Assembly (NCBI GenBank): GCA_003151955.1
Contig: PLZB01000006.1
Coordinates: forward strand, 1-49,091
Reading direction: 5' to 3'
From: Acidimicrobiaceae bacterium
GTDB lineage: Bacteria; Actinomycetota; Acidimicrobiia; Acidimicrobiales; UBA8190
DNA length: 49,091 nt
Shown here: in pieces, positions 1-6,873 of the stretch
Numbering within the stretch: position 1 is the first letter of the stretch
How the letters are laid out: each line of letters opens with the position of its first letter
Notes under the pieces: generated by a model
Told to the model about the DNA's origin: nothing
The model's database searches: none
What the model saw: the letters and a program-made list of their open reading frames with translations, nothing else
Made by a program: the position numbers and the translations under genes

Positions 1-285
1 CCCGCCAGCCCCCTCCCGGCACCCCCGAACCCACCCCCACCAGCTACAAGCCCCCACAAACGAACGGCCCGGGCCCATCGGTGGATCGGGGCTTACTCCT
101 ACCTGACGACGCGAAGGATCGAGCGGGCCAAGGCCTTTCTCCGGCAGGGGACGACTGTCACCGACACCTGCGTCGCCGTCGGTTGCACCTCGCTCGGCTC
201 GTTCAGTGCCCGCTTCACCGAGATCGTGGGCGAGACACCGTCGCAGTACCGGGGGCGCGACCACCGGCCGCCGGATCTTGGGTGA
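1..285 (+). pseudogene. AraC-family regulator, C-terminal HTH fragment
   Basis: Frame 1 is open from the first base of the window to a TGA at 283-285. The last ~65 residues read as the second half of an AraC/XylS DNA-binding domain: SYLTTRRIERAKAFLRQG is followed by TVTDTCVAVGCTSLGSFSARF and ETPSQYRG, the second helix-turn-helix and its usual closing motif. The first helix-turn-helix that should precede it is absent and is replaced by a proline-rich stretch with no start codon. It is either a truncated remnant or a gene cut by the window edge and joined to unrelated sequence. Function cannot be assigned beyond the family. Confidence 0.6.
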
Positions 286-331
286 GACCGCACCGCCGCA
301 TAGCCGCCACACTCTATTACGGAAATACTGC

Positions 332-337
332 TATACT
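332..337 (+). promoter_or_regulatory. -10 box of the AbrB/RelE-like pair
   Basis: TATACT lies 6 nt before the ATG at 344, so the transcript probably begins at or next to the start codon. The hexamer sits inside a short direct repeat (ATACTGC at 326-332 overlapping TATACTGC at 332-339), a plausible autoregulatory operator. Confidence 0.5.
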
Positions 338-343
338 GCATCA

Positions 344-631
344 ATGGCAGAGGATCACACGTTCGTCACCGTGCAGAGCAGAGGTCTCATCGCCATCCCG
401 ACCGCCATCCGGCGCCACTTCGGGTTGGACCAGCCCGGAGCGCAGGTCGAAGTCATCGAGCGAGAAGGGGAGATCGTGCTGCGTCCGCACGTGGCCGTGC
501 CAGCGGACCAGGCGTGGTTCTGGACCGAGCGCTGGCAGCAGATGGAACGCGAAGCCGACGCCGCCGTCGCCGCCGGACGCATCACCACCGTCGAAGGGGT
601 CGAGGAGCTACTGGCCGACCTCGACTCGTGA
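344..631 (+). CDS. AbrB/SpoVT-type antitoxin
   Basis: 95-residue protein. Residues ~9-45 form a SpoVT/AbrB swapped-hairpin DNA-binding domain (VQSRGLIAIPTAIRRHFGL, then a G-x-x-V-E-V-I-x-R-E-G-E-I core), as in MazE/VapB-type antitoxins. The C-terminal half is acidic and helical and would be the toxin-binding tail. The ATG at 344 is chosen because the conserved domain begins just after it and a -10 box lies 6 nt upstream; upstream extension of the frame has no domain. The stop overlaps the GTG start of the next gene by 4 nt. It probably represses its own operon and neutralises that product. Confidence 0.8.
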   Translation: MAEDHTFVTVQSRGLIAIPTAIRRHFGLDQPGAQVEVIEREGEIVLRPHVAVPADQAWFWTERWQQMEREADAAVAAGRITTVEGVEELLADLDS

Positions 632-954
632 GGTTCGAGCGGACCGAACCGTTCAAGGCCGATTACCAGCGGCTGTCCGAAGACGAACGCGAGAAGTTCC
701 GCACCGCAGCCCGTGCTTTCAACGCGGCCAGCGATCACTTCGTCGAGACCAAGGACCCGTCCTCGTGGCCACGCAACCTGCGGGTGAAGGCGGTCGTGAA
801 CGCTCCCGGCATCTTCGAGATGACTTGGAGCTTCAGCGGGCCTGACGGCCGAGCCACCTGGGAGTGGACCACGGTCATCGACACTGATGGACGTCAGTGG
901 CCGGCAGTGCGCTGGCGCAGGCTCGGAACGCCCCGGATCTTTCGCGAACCGTGA
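628..954 (+). CDS. RelE/ParE-like toxin candidate
   Basis: 108-residue basic protein starting at GTG 628, which overlaps the antitoxin stop (GTGA). It opens with FERTEPFKADYQRLSEDEREKF and continues with a central strand region (NAPGIFEMTWSFSGPDGRATWEW) and a basic C-terminus (WRRLGTPRIF). This order resembles RelE/ParE-superfamily mRNA-interferase or gyrase toxins, and the pairing with an AbrB antitoxin supports a toxin role. The family match is by eye and catalytic residues are not secure. Confidence 0.65.
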   Translation: MRFERTEPFKADYQRLSEDEREKFRTAARAFNAASDHFVETKDPSSWPRNLRVKAVVNAPGIFEMTWSFSGPDGRATWEWTTVIDTDGRQWPAVRWRRLGTPRIFREP

Positions 955-980
955 CCGCCCCACGTCACTCACGCGGAACC

Positions 981-1091
981 GTGCCTGCCGTGGCCCAGTC
1001 CCTTGCCCAGCTCATCGACGAGATCACTGTGGACGCGTACGACAGACAGTCAGTCAGTGGGGGTCATGGACCGTTATTCGAACCACGCTGA
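981..1091 (+). pseudogene. short remnant with an 'LIDEITVDAY' motif
   Basis: From GTG 981 a 36-codon frame reads AQSLAQLIDEITVDAYDR and then ends in unrelated sequence. The LIDEITVDAY segment resembles the start of a small conserved protein seen beside toxin-antitoxin genes in actinobacteria (recalled, not searched), and the rest is missing. It overlaps the start of the next HTH gene, so it is best read as a truncated remnant. Confidence 0.3.
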
Positions 1092-1494
1092 CCAGGGGGA
1101 ACGTCTTCAGGCCCTGGTCGAAATGGTCCCCTCAGGCCCATCTCACCCCGTGCTGCGAACCCCGAAGCTGACGTTCCCAAGAGTCGACCCCGCCACAGTG
1201 GCCGAGGTGGCCAACAAGTACAAGGCTGGTGCTCGGGTGACCGATCTGGCGGCTCACCACGGCATCCACCGTTTCACCGTCTCCCAGATCCTGGAGCGCC
1301 AGGGCGTCGAGCGACGTCCCCAAGGTCTTCCTGCCGAACACCTCGCCGACGTCATCGCCGCCTACAACGCTGGTAGCTCCCTGGCGGCCCTCGCCAAGCG
1401 AATGAGCGTTGCTCGGGGAACCATCGCTGCGGAACTGAAGAAGGCTGGCGTCCCGCTCCGGCCTCGGAAGGGATGGGACAACCGAACTCGATGA
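1066..1494 (+). CDS. HTH protein, recombinase-hinge-like
   Basis: 142-residue protein with two tandem homeodomain-like HTH segments. Residues ~45-85 include EVANKYKAGARVTDLAAHHGI followed by VSQILERQGVERRP, and residues ~90-130 include DVIAAYNAGSSLAALAKRM followed by GTIAAELKKAGV. This architecture matches the DNA-binding tail of serine resolvases (HTH_7-like), but no catalytic resolvase domain is present. It may be a stand-alone regulator or the severed tail of a recombinase. The ATG at 1066 is uncertain because no convincing ribosome site is visible. Confidence 0.6.
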   Translation: MDRYSNHADQGERLQALVEMVPSGPSHPVLRTPKLTFPRVDPATVAEVANKYKAGARVTDLAAHHGIHRFTVSQILERQGVERRPQGLPAEHLADVIAAYNAGSSLAALAKRMSVARGTIAAELKKAGVPLRPRKGWDNRTR

Positions 1495-1517
1495 ACGCCT
1501 GACGAAATTGTCGACCA

Positions 1518-1921
1518 TCATGCTGCCGCTGCCTGTCGACCGGCATTCAGGATACAGGTGACGACCAGCTCTTCCACGGTCTTCAGGTGTTCGCACAGAC
1601 GACGCTGCTCAGGAGCCCGAATCGAATCGCCGTCACTTGTGGGCAGCAGGAGCACTCCTGCGGCCGTGGTGTTGCCCAAACCGGCGACGACAGCATCGTT
1701 CCCAGTCCAAGCCCCCACCGTGTCGCCGTGTCGGCCCATTTCGCTCGATCCGTTACAACCAAGCCCAACACCAAGAAGCCATCCCGACCCGCGACCTCCA
1801 CCTGGTGAACCTCGAAGTCCTCTCGATCCAGGTAGGAGGCACGAAGCACAGTCCGAGGATCGAGCGGCCCTTCAACCTGATAGATGGAGACCCGAGTGTG
1901 TGGACTTGGCAGCCGAGGCAT
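1518..1921 (-). pseudogene. frameshifted gene, possibly TIGR04141/DUF6119-like
   Basis: Two overlapping minus-strand frames give one continuous-looking protein. Frame one (from 1921) reads RVSIYQVEGPLDPRTVLRAS and later AGRDGFLVLGLVVTDRAKWA. After a G run (C run at 1713-1717 on the plus strand) the coding signal continues in another frame as TGNDAVVAGLGNTTAAGVLL and SIRAPEQRRLCEHLKTVEEL. Restoring one base joins the two. The opening strand pattern reminds me of the N-terminus of TIGR04141/DUF6119 proteins of defence islands, but that is only a guess. No complete gene exists here, so it is a decayed remnant or carries a homopolymer error. Confidence 0.45.
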
Positions 1922-2028
1922 CGCTGCTCCAACCTAGAGGGACCGGGAGATGACGGGTGAATACGAACAGATATATCTTCTCAATCACCCATCACTGTGG
2001 ACCGGCTCCTCCAGACAGGTCCTCGATG

Positions 2029-2460
2029 TCACCAATACCCCACGTTAGCAAGCTTCTGGAAGGTACTCAATCGGTCCTGGGTCATGATCATCTCACACCT
2101 AGCGATGGATACATCCACACCAGTGCCACCCTGACCCCCCTGATTCATGGCCTCACAAGCAGAATCCCGATAGCTCACCCAGGTGACCTGGAGCTTCTCC
2201 ATCACACCGGATCCGTAAGTTAGGTCAAGTTGAGGCTCCAGCAACCCGATCGACTTCTCCGTAGCAACAATGATCGCCTGCTCGCATTCAGCCACGATGG
2301 CGTCCGTACCTCTCGAACACGGTCCTGAACTATTGGCATTAAGAGGAATTGTAGTCGTTGACCCGCTTACAGCCCGCGTGGAGGATCCCGAAGTACCGAC
2401 ACCGCAAGCAGCACACACGAGGGCCGCTACTCCTAGCGGCCCCAACCATCTATTCCGCAT
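2029..2460 (-). CDS. LprI-like (DUF1311) lipoprotein
   Basis: 143-residue exported lipoprotein. A basic n-region and hydrophobic stretch (MRNRWLGPLGVAALVCAAC) end in a lipobox with acylated Cys at about residue 19, followed by a Ser/Thr-rich linker. The C-terminal ~80 residues (CEQAIIVATEKSIGLLEPQL, then WVSYRDSACEAM and a later Cys) match the LprI/DUF1311 pattern with paired cysteines. Family members include the mycobacterial lysozyme inhibitor LprI. ATG 2460 is preferred over GTG 2472 because GAAGG lies 5 nt upstream of it. The GC content is lower than in the core genes, consistent with its accessory setting. Confidence 0.65.
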   Translation of the reverse strand: MRNRWLGPLGVAALVCAACGVGTSGSSTRAVSGSTTTIPLNANSSGPCSRGTDAIVAECEQAIIVATEKSIGLLEPQLDLTYGSGVMEKLQVTWVSYRDSACEAMNQGGQGGTGVDVSIARCEMIMTQDRLSTFQKLANVGYW

Positions 2461-2508
2461 CGCATCCTTCACCGCTTGGTAGGTAGCGACCTTTAACGGA
2501 GCCCGGAA

Positions 2509-2763
2509 TCAGGCCGGTCGAGCCAAGAGGCTTCGGTGTTGACCCACGGGTCCGGGAAGTGGACGGACCCGAACGATGTCACCATCGATCTCGACGACCT
2601 GCGCCACGGCGTGGGCGTCACCCTCGCCGACGACGAGCCACGCCCCTTCCTTGACGATCGACGGATCCCTCGCCTCGTCCAGGAAGGTCCAGGGCAGGCC
2701 GGACTCGTCCTGGCTGTTGAGGTCGACGACGAGATCGATCTCGACGTGCTCCAAGTCGGTCAC
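2509..2763 (-). CDS. conserved hypothetical, second gene of a two-gene unit
   Basis: 84-residue acidic protein from GTG 2763, beginning MTDLEHVEIDLVVDLNSQDE and followed by GLPWTFLDEARDPSIV. The pattern of a short beta-rich core (GAWLVVGEGDAHAVAQVVEI) ending in VRVRPLPGP suggests a small barrel, but I do not recognise a named family. It starts 3 nt after the stop of the upstream gene and is surely co-transcribed with it. Small size and tight pairing are typical of toxin-antitoxin or immunity modules; this is inference only. Confidence 0.55.
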   Translation of the reverse strand: MTDLEHVEIDLVVDLNSQDESGLPWTFLDEARDPSIVKEGAWLVVGEGDAHAVAQVVEIDGDIVRVRPLPGPVGQHRSLLARPA

Positions 2764-2766
2764 GGC

Positions 2767-3168
2767 TCAGCCACCTCCCCAATGGTCGTGGTACGGGTTC
2801 TCCGTCTCAATATGGTCGCACGCCAACAGCCCGGAGACGAGCGCGTCCAGATCCTCGTGGGCGACGGTGACGTGGGGACGCCGGAAGGTCGGGACGACCT
2901 GGAGACCCAACGCCAGGAGATCGGATCGGCGGAAGACGACGACCGTGCCATACCGCTCCAGGCTGGCCAGGCAGAGGGCATCGATCTCAGGGTTGTCACG
3001 TGCGAGAAGTGCGGACACTCCGAATCGCCCCCAGGCCCTGAACCGGCGTCGGAAACGCTCGGCATCGGATCTCAGGACCGTCACGTCGAGTTGGCCGCCC
3101 CGAACGACGGAGACCGCATCGTCAGGAACACCCACCAGACGGATGCGGGGAATCTCCTCCGGAGTCAT
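2767..3168 (-). CDS. conserved hypothetical, first gene of a two-gene unit
   Basis: 133-residue protein from ATG 3168. TAGGGT (3175-3180) lies 6 nt upstream, so the mRNA is probably leaderless. Recognisable stretches are RIRLVGVPDDAVSVVRGGQL, then LRSDAERFRRRFRAWGRFGV, VVVFRRSDLLALGL and a His-rich end (CDHIETENPYHDH). I recall similar uncharacterised actinobacterial proteins with the same partner but no function. It lies just upstream of the tRNA-associated repeat at 3249, so it may be part of an older insertion at the same locus. Confidence 0.6.
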   Translation of the reverse strand: MTPEEIPRIRLVGVPDDAVSVVRGGQLDVTVLRSDAERFRRRFRAWGRFGVSALLARDNPEIDALCLASLERYGTVVVFRRSDLLALGLQVVPTFRRPHVTVAHEDLDALVSGLLACDHIETENPYHDHWGGG

Positions 3169-3248
3169 CCGCCAACCCTACGAATCGGGTGTATCGGTCG
3201 AATGCCGACGGCCTGGTCACGTCACCTGCCGTGAAGCAGTGGGCGGGC

Positions 3249-3294
3249 GTGGGCGCTGAGGGACTCGAACCCCCGGCCTGCTGGTTGTAAGCCA
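3249..3294. repeat. distal att-like copy of the tRNA-Val 3' half
   Basis: 46 bp identical to 5360-5405. The shared segment covers the 3' end, T arm, variable loop and anticodon arm of tRNA-Val up to the 5' side of the anticodon stem, then diverges abruptly. A perfect copy of a tRNA 3' half in direct orientation is the usual scar of site-specific integration at a tRNA gene. The sequence beyond the repeat (3295-3345) resembles a tRNA 5' half only loosely. Confidence 0.75.
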
Positions 3295-3417
3295 TCCAGG
3301 CCCGAGCGCTGTGCTGACCAGGGAAGATCCAGGTGCGCCCGGACCGACAAAGGCATACCTATCTGCTCTCATCGGGGCGATGACCGTTGGTCGGCACTCG
3401 AGGTCCGGGGCGCCGTT

Positions 3418-3443
3418 CGGTGTTCGTGTGTACACGAACACCG
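3418..3443. promoter_or_regulatory. palindromic operator of AbiE-like module A
   Basis: Perfect 12-bp inverted repeat: left arm CGGTGTTCGTGT (3418-3429), spacer GT, right arm ACACGAACACCG (3432-3443). It sits directly upstream of the -10 box at 3446-3451, where a repressor would block RNA polymerase. The half-site CGGTGTTCG recurs in the module B promoter at 29794-29802. Confidence 0.75.
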
Positions 3444-3445
3444 GT

Positions 3446-3451
3446 TAAGAT
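3446..3451 (+). promoter_or_regulatory. -10 box of AbiE-like module A
   Basis: TAAGAT lies 6 nt upstream of ATG 3458, giving a probable leaderless transcript. It is two bases downstream of the palindrome. Confidence 0.6.
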
Positions 3452-3457
3452 GGCTCC

Positions 3458-4507
3458 ATGGCTCGAAGGAGATCCGCAGAGATGGTGGCCGAATCGGTCG
3501 AGGATCTGTGCAGCGTGCTCAACGAGCAGCGATTGACGGTCACGCACCGGATGACGACGGCGACCAATCAGGTCCTGGGAGCGGATGACACCCTCGCCGT
3601 GGACGATCAGGATCTCGTCATCGAGGTGAAGAGTGTGGTGGCCGGCGACGGTACCGATCTGGTCGCCCACCTCGGCGCTTACGAGGCTCCCGCCATGATC
3701 GTCGCTGACCGCATCTCGGCCTCGGCCCGGAGAACGCTTCGGAGCGGCGACTGCAACTTCTTCGACCGTCGGGGCCACCTCCGCCTCGTGCTGCCCAGCA
3801 CCAGGCTCGACCTCGATCTTGACCGGGAGCCCCTTGGGCGTCGATCTGAGCTGGAACCGCTCTCTTCCACCGTGGCAAAGGAGGTGGCGCTGGCCTGTCT
3901 CCTCCAACCCCACCGTGCCCACGGCATCCGACCCACCGCGGCCCTGATCTCCCGGAGCCCCGCTGCCGTCCACGCCGCCATGCACATCCTTCAGGCTGCG
4001 GGACTTCTGACCGACACCAACGAGCCCGTCTGCCCGGAGCTGTTCTGGGGCCTTGCCGCGGTCTGGCGGCGGACGTCGGTAGCCATGGCCCGGTTGCCGG
4101 AACCAGGCCGGTCGTCGGCAACCGATGCTCTCGGTCTCGGACTGGAGGATGTCGCCAACACGGTCGGCTGGGCACTCACCGACACCAACGCCGCCGTTTC
4201 CTGGGGGATGCCTGTCGTGGCCCGGGGGGATTACCCACCCGACTTCTATGTTCCCGACTCGGTGACGTTGCGCCGGGCAACGGCTCTCCTGGGTGTCCCC
4301 ACTGCGTCCGAATCCCGTCGCGGCAGCATCGCCGTCGCTCCGGTGCCGTTCGTCTGCCGATCCAGGGTCGACCATTCGCTCACCTCAGGTGAGATCTGGC
4401 CGGTGGCCAACCATGTCGTCGTCGCGCTCGATCTCGCCCAGGACCTCGGTCGTGGCACCGAGGTCCTCGATGAATGGCACCCCGAGGCGGTCTGCCGTGT
4501 CTGGTGA
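3458..4507 (+). CDS. AbiEi-like type IV antitoxin / autorepressor (module A)
   Basis: 349-residue protein. Residues ~1-125 resemble the COG4861/AbiEi_2 N-terminal domain. They include a strand with a D/E-x-K-like motif (QDLVIEVKSV), then YEAPAMIVADRISASARRTL and CNFFDRRGHLRL, which corresponds to the family 'DxxGN' turn. A winged helix follows at ~135-185 (TVAKEVALACLLQP through SPAAVHAAMHILQAAGLL). The C-terminal half contains PELFWGLAAVW, DYPPDFYVPD and a closing VVVALDLAQDLGRG...CRVW block. It is homologous throughout to the antitoxin of module B. Known AbiEi proteins bind operator repeats and antagonise AbiEii. The toxin start overlaps its stop by 11 nt. Confidence 0.75.
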   Translation: MARRRSAEMVAESVEDLCSVLNEQRLTVTHRMTTATNQVLGADDTLAVDDQDLVIEVKSVVAGDGTDLVAHLGAYEAPAMIVADRISASARRTLRSGDCNFFDRRGHLRLVLPSTRLDLDLDREPLGRRSELEPLSSTVAKEVALACLLQPHRAHGIRPTAALISRSPAAVHAAMHILQAAGLLTDTNEPVCPELFWGLAAVWRRTSVAMARLPEPGRSSATDALGLGLEDVANTVGWALTDTNAAVSWGMPVVARGDYPPDFYVPDSVTLRRATALLGVPTASESRRGSIAVAPVPFVCRSRVDHSLTSGEIWPVANHVVVALDLAQDLGRGTEVLDEWHPEAVCRVW

Positions 4508-5300
4508 GTCATCACGGACCGTCTTCCTCGTCGACGACCGGAGCGGACGGATCGGTTCCTTCGTCCGGGTCCTCGCCGGATTGCCGAGGCATCCTCGTTG
4601 GGTGCTCGTGGGTGGCTTTGCGGTCAACGTCCGCATCGAGCGGCTGCACCGTCTCACCAACGACATCGACACGGTGAGCGCCAACCAGACCGAGTTCGTC
4701 GAATTGCTCCTGCAGGATCCCGAGAACGCTTCCATAAGCACCGGCCGCGTCTTGGTCGGCCCCGATCCGCAGATCGAAGTCGACGTCATGCCATCGACCG
4801 ACGGGGAGCCCCTGCCGAAGCTGCCCTCCGATCGCGCCTTCGCCCTTGCCCGACGTCACGCCTTGTCGACCTCCGAGGAGCTGACGCTCCACGTGGTGGA
4901 CCTCCGCGGCAACACGGTGAACGGTGCCCAGGTGGCCGTGGCGACGGCGGCCAGCCTGGTGATCATGAAGGCGGTGGCTCTGCCCCGGCGTCAGGACGGG
5001 TCGTATCCCCACAAGGTCGGCTCCGACACGCATGACCTGGTACGCCTGGCCCTCGACGGCAACCTCGAAACCCTGGCGGCAACGATCGCCGCTACGGAAC
5101 CTGAGCTGGCCCACTGGGTCGGCGACCTTCTCGTCCAAAGGTTCTCAGCGGAACGAGACCTCCGGTACTCGGTTGCCCGGATGCGCTCCTACACCCGCGG
5201 CGTCGGCATCGAGACGCTGATACCAGACGACCTCGAGCTGCTCGGCCACCTCGGTCAGACCGTCCTCGGTCTCATCGACGGTCACCAGGATGCCTCGTAG
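4497..5300 (+). CDS. AbiEii-like nucleotidyltransferase toxin (module A)
   Basis: 267 residues from GTG 4497, overlapping the antitoxin stop by 11 nt. It has the minimal nucleotidyltransferase signature: Gly39-Gly40 in WVLVGGFAVNV, then RLTNDIDTV with Asp56 and Asp58, and a third acidic site in QIEVDVMP. The downstream Lys motif (LVIMKAVALPRR) and a Lys...Asp-Leu element (HKVGSDTHDLVRL) match AbiEii family proteins. Characterised relatives transfer nucleotides to tRNA or other targets and arrest growth. The start is supported because the module B toxin begins with the same 'VSG' overlap and has all catalytic residues at identical positions. Confidence 0.75.
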   Translation: MSGESSRTVFLVDDRSGRIGSFVRVLAGLPRHPRWVLVGGFAVNVRIERLHRLTNDIDTVSANQTEFVELLLQDPENASISTGRVLVGPDPQIEVDVMPSTDGEPLPKLPSDRAFALARRHALSTSEELTLHVVDLRGNTVNGAQVAVATAASLVIMKAVALPRRQDGSYPHKVGSDTHDLVRLALDGNLETLAATIAATEPELAHWVGDLLVQRFSAERDLRYSVARMRSYTRGVGIETLIPDDLELLGHLGQTVLGLIDGHQDAS

Positions 5301-5359
5301 CGCTGTGCCGGTGACCGCCCGGGCCGTGCGCATGCTTCCGGCCAGGTCAGAGGCACGTT

Positions 5360-5405
5360 GTGGGCGCTGAGGGACTCGAACCCCCGGCCTGCTGGTTGTA
5401 AGCCA
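5360..5405. repeat. att-like repeat within tRNA-Val
   Basis: Second copy of the 46-bp repeat. It forms the 3' half of the intact tRNA-Val gene and differs from the distal copy immediately outside the repeat (T versus C on one side, G versus T on the other). Confidence 0.75.
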
Positions 5406-5434
5406 GCTGCTCTAACCAACTGAGCTAAGCGCCC
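5361..5434 (-). tRNA. tRNA-Val (TAC anticodon)
   Basis: 74-nt cloverleaf. Acceptor stem GGGCGCT pairs with AGCGCCC, discriminator A, D arm GCTC/GAGC, anticodon stem GCTGG/CCAGC with loop CTTACAA (anticodon TAC), and T arm GGGGG/CCCTC with the TTCGAGT loop. CCA is not encoded. Its 3' half is duplicated at 3249-3294. Confidence 0.93.
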
Positions 5435-5529
5435 CGGGACGGCCGAAGTCTACGACCCCCTTCCCGGGCCACCACCGGCCCGTCCGGTCCGGCCGGGGCC
5501 CCCGGGGCCGAGCCTGACAGAATCAGGCC

Positions 5530-6654
5530 GTGGCGGACGATCCGGTCAACGCGGACGAGGGTGGGGAGACCGGGCGGTTCCTCGGGATCCTGGCCGAGAA
5601 GGTGCTGGGCCCGGCCGTGCTGACCGGGGAGGACGTGGCCACGGCCTCCGGGATGTCCGAGGACGAGGCGGAGACCCTCTGGATGGAGCTGGGGTTCCCC
5701 CCCATCGAGAACGGGGTTCCCCACTTCACGACGGCCGACGCCGAGATCCTGGGGACCCTCCGAGCCGTCCAGGAGGCCGACCTCGTCACCCCGGAGGTGG
5801 CGGTGGCCATGACGAGGGTCCTGGGCCAGGCCCTGGCCCGGGTGGCGGCGGCCATGGCCGAGGCGGTGGGCCCCGCCCTCGACGAGGTCCTGGCTTCGGG
5901 GGGCCCCGCCGGGGAGCCCGGGCCCGGCCGGCCGACTGAGGCCGGCGGGGACCCGGTGGCCAGTCTCCTGGCCGTCCTCGAGGGGCAGGCCCCCGGCCGG
6001 CAGTTCCGGGCCGGCGGGGGGATGGTGGCGGCGGCGGGGAACGCCGAGGAGGCCGGGGACATGGTGGCCGGGGTCCTGATCCCGACCATGGAGCGGTTCC
6101 TGACCTACACCTGGCGTCGGCACCTGGTCGCCGCGGTGGCCAGGCAGCTCGACCACCGGCCCACCGAGGTGGTCGGCTTCGCAGACCTGGTCGGCTACAC
6201 CCGGCTGACCACGAAGCTCCCCGAGGGGGACCTCCCCGACATGATCGCCCGGTTCCAGCACCTGGCCGGTGGGGAGATCACGAAGGAGGGGGGCCGGGTG
6301 GTGAAGCTGATCGGGGACGCCGTGATGTTCGTCGTCCCCGACGCCGGGGGGGCGGCCCGGGCCGCCCTCGGCCTCCGGGCCGCCTGCGAGGCGGACCGGT
6401 CCCTGCCCGAGCTCCGGATCGGCCTGGCCCGGGGACCCCTCGTCGGGGTGGAGGGCGACGTCTACGGGGACACCGTGAACCGGGCCAGCCGGCTGGTCGA
6501 GCTGGCCCGGCCCGGGACGATCCTGGCCGACGACGACTGCGCCGGGGAGCTCGTCGACAGCGGGGAGGTCCTGGTCCGGCCCCTCCAGCCCCGGAAGCTG
6601 AAGGGGATCGGCTTCGTCCGGGCCTGGTCGGTCCGGGGCCGCGCCGACCGGTAG
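5530..6654 (+). CDS. class III adenylate/guanylate cyclase
   Basis: 374-residue cytosolic enzyme predicted to make a cyclic nucleotide from NTP. The N-terminal ~190 residues are helical, contain a MerR-like opening (LTGEDVATASGMSEDEAETL) and resemble the regulatory domain of Rv1264-type actinobacterial cyclases. The catalytic domain spans ~205-365. It has FADLVGYTRLT (first metal Asp), VVKLIGDAVMF (second metal Asp and a purine-contacting Lys) and GDTVNRASRLVELARPG (the transition-state Asn and Arg). All core residues are present. Start GTG 5530 has CAGAAT 6 nt upstream. Whether ATP or GTP is used, and what the N-domain senses, cannot be read here. Confidence 0.85.
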   Translation: MADDPVNADEGGETGRFLGILAEKVLGPAVLTGEDVATASGMSEDEAETLWMELGFPPIENGVPHFTTADAEILGTLRAVQEADLVTPEVAVAMTRVLGQALARVAAAMAEAVGPALDEVLASGGPAGEPGPGRPTEAGGDPVASLLAVLEGQAPGRQFRAGGGMVAAAGNAEEAGDMVAGVLIPTMERFLTYTWRRHLVAAVARQLDHRPTEVVGFADLVGYTRLTTKLPEGDLPDMIARFQHLAGGEITKEGGRVVKLIGDAVMFVVPDAGGAARAALGLRAACEADRSLPELRIGLARGPLVGVEGDVYGDTVNRASRLVELARPGTILADDDCAGELVDSGEVLVRPLQPRKLKGIGFVRAWSVRGRADR

Positions 6655-6655
6655 G

Positions 6656-6871
6656 TCAGTCCCCGGGGCTCGTCCCGAGGTGCCAGGCCGGGCAGAAGTC
6701 GCAGCCGTAGGCGGTCAGGTCGACCCCGTGGTCGAGTCGGGCCTGGAAGGCGGCCCGGTTGGCGTCGGCCTCGGAGCCGAAGGAGGTCTTGGGGGTCCCG
6801 TCGGCCTTCCAGTGGCCCGGCCGGCCCCGTTCCCCGGTCGGTTCCTGGCGGCGGTTCCGTCGGGCGGCCAT
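6656..6871 (-). CDS. small conserved protein with CxxC...H motif
   Basis: 71-residue basic protein. Its C-terminal half reads TSFGSEADANRAAFQAR, then LTAYGCDFCPAWHLG. The C-x-x-C-x-x-W-H-L-G element looks like a small zinc-binding turn found in short actinobacterial proteins with no known function. It starts 2 nt after the upstream phosphatase stop and is probably translated from the same mRNA. It converges with the cyclase gene, whose stop lies just beside it. Confidence 0.6.
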   Translation of the reverse strand: MAARRNRRQEPTGERGRPGHWKADGTPKTSFGSEADANRAAFQARLDHGVDLTAYGCDFCPAWHLGTSPGD

Positions 6872-6873
6872 GG

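Larger units (their letters stand above)
3295..5405. mobile_element. putative 2.1-kb tRNA-Val-integrated cargo element
   Basis: The segment between the two 46-bp tRNA-derived repeats, plus one repeat copy, is about 2.1 kb. It carries only a two-gene AbiE-like module and its operator. No integrase, excisionase or transposase is visible inside or next to it. The intact tRNA remains at the right end, as expected if integration regenerated the tRNA 3' end. Mobilisation would need a recombinase in trans, or this is the residue of a larger element. Confidence 0.55.

Noticed and set aside
3250..3345. A second, complete tRNA-Val gene
   Set aside because: Only the 3' half is conserved. The 5' half has no acceptor or D stem that pairs, so it is treated as an att-like scar, with a degenerate tRNA duplicate kept as the alternative.
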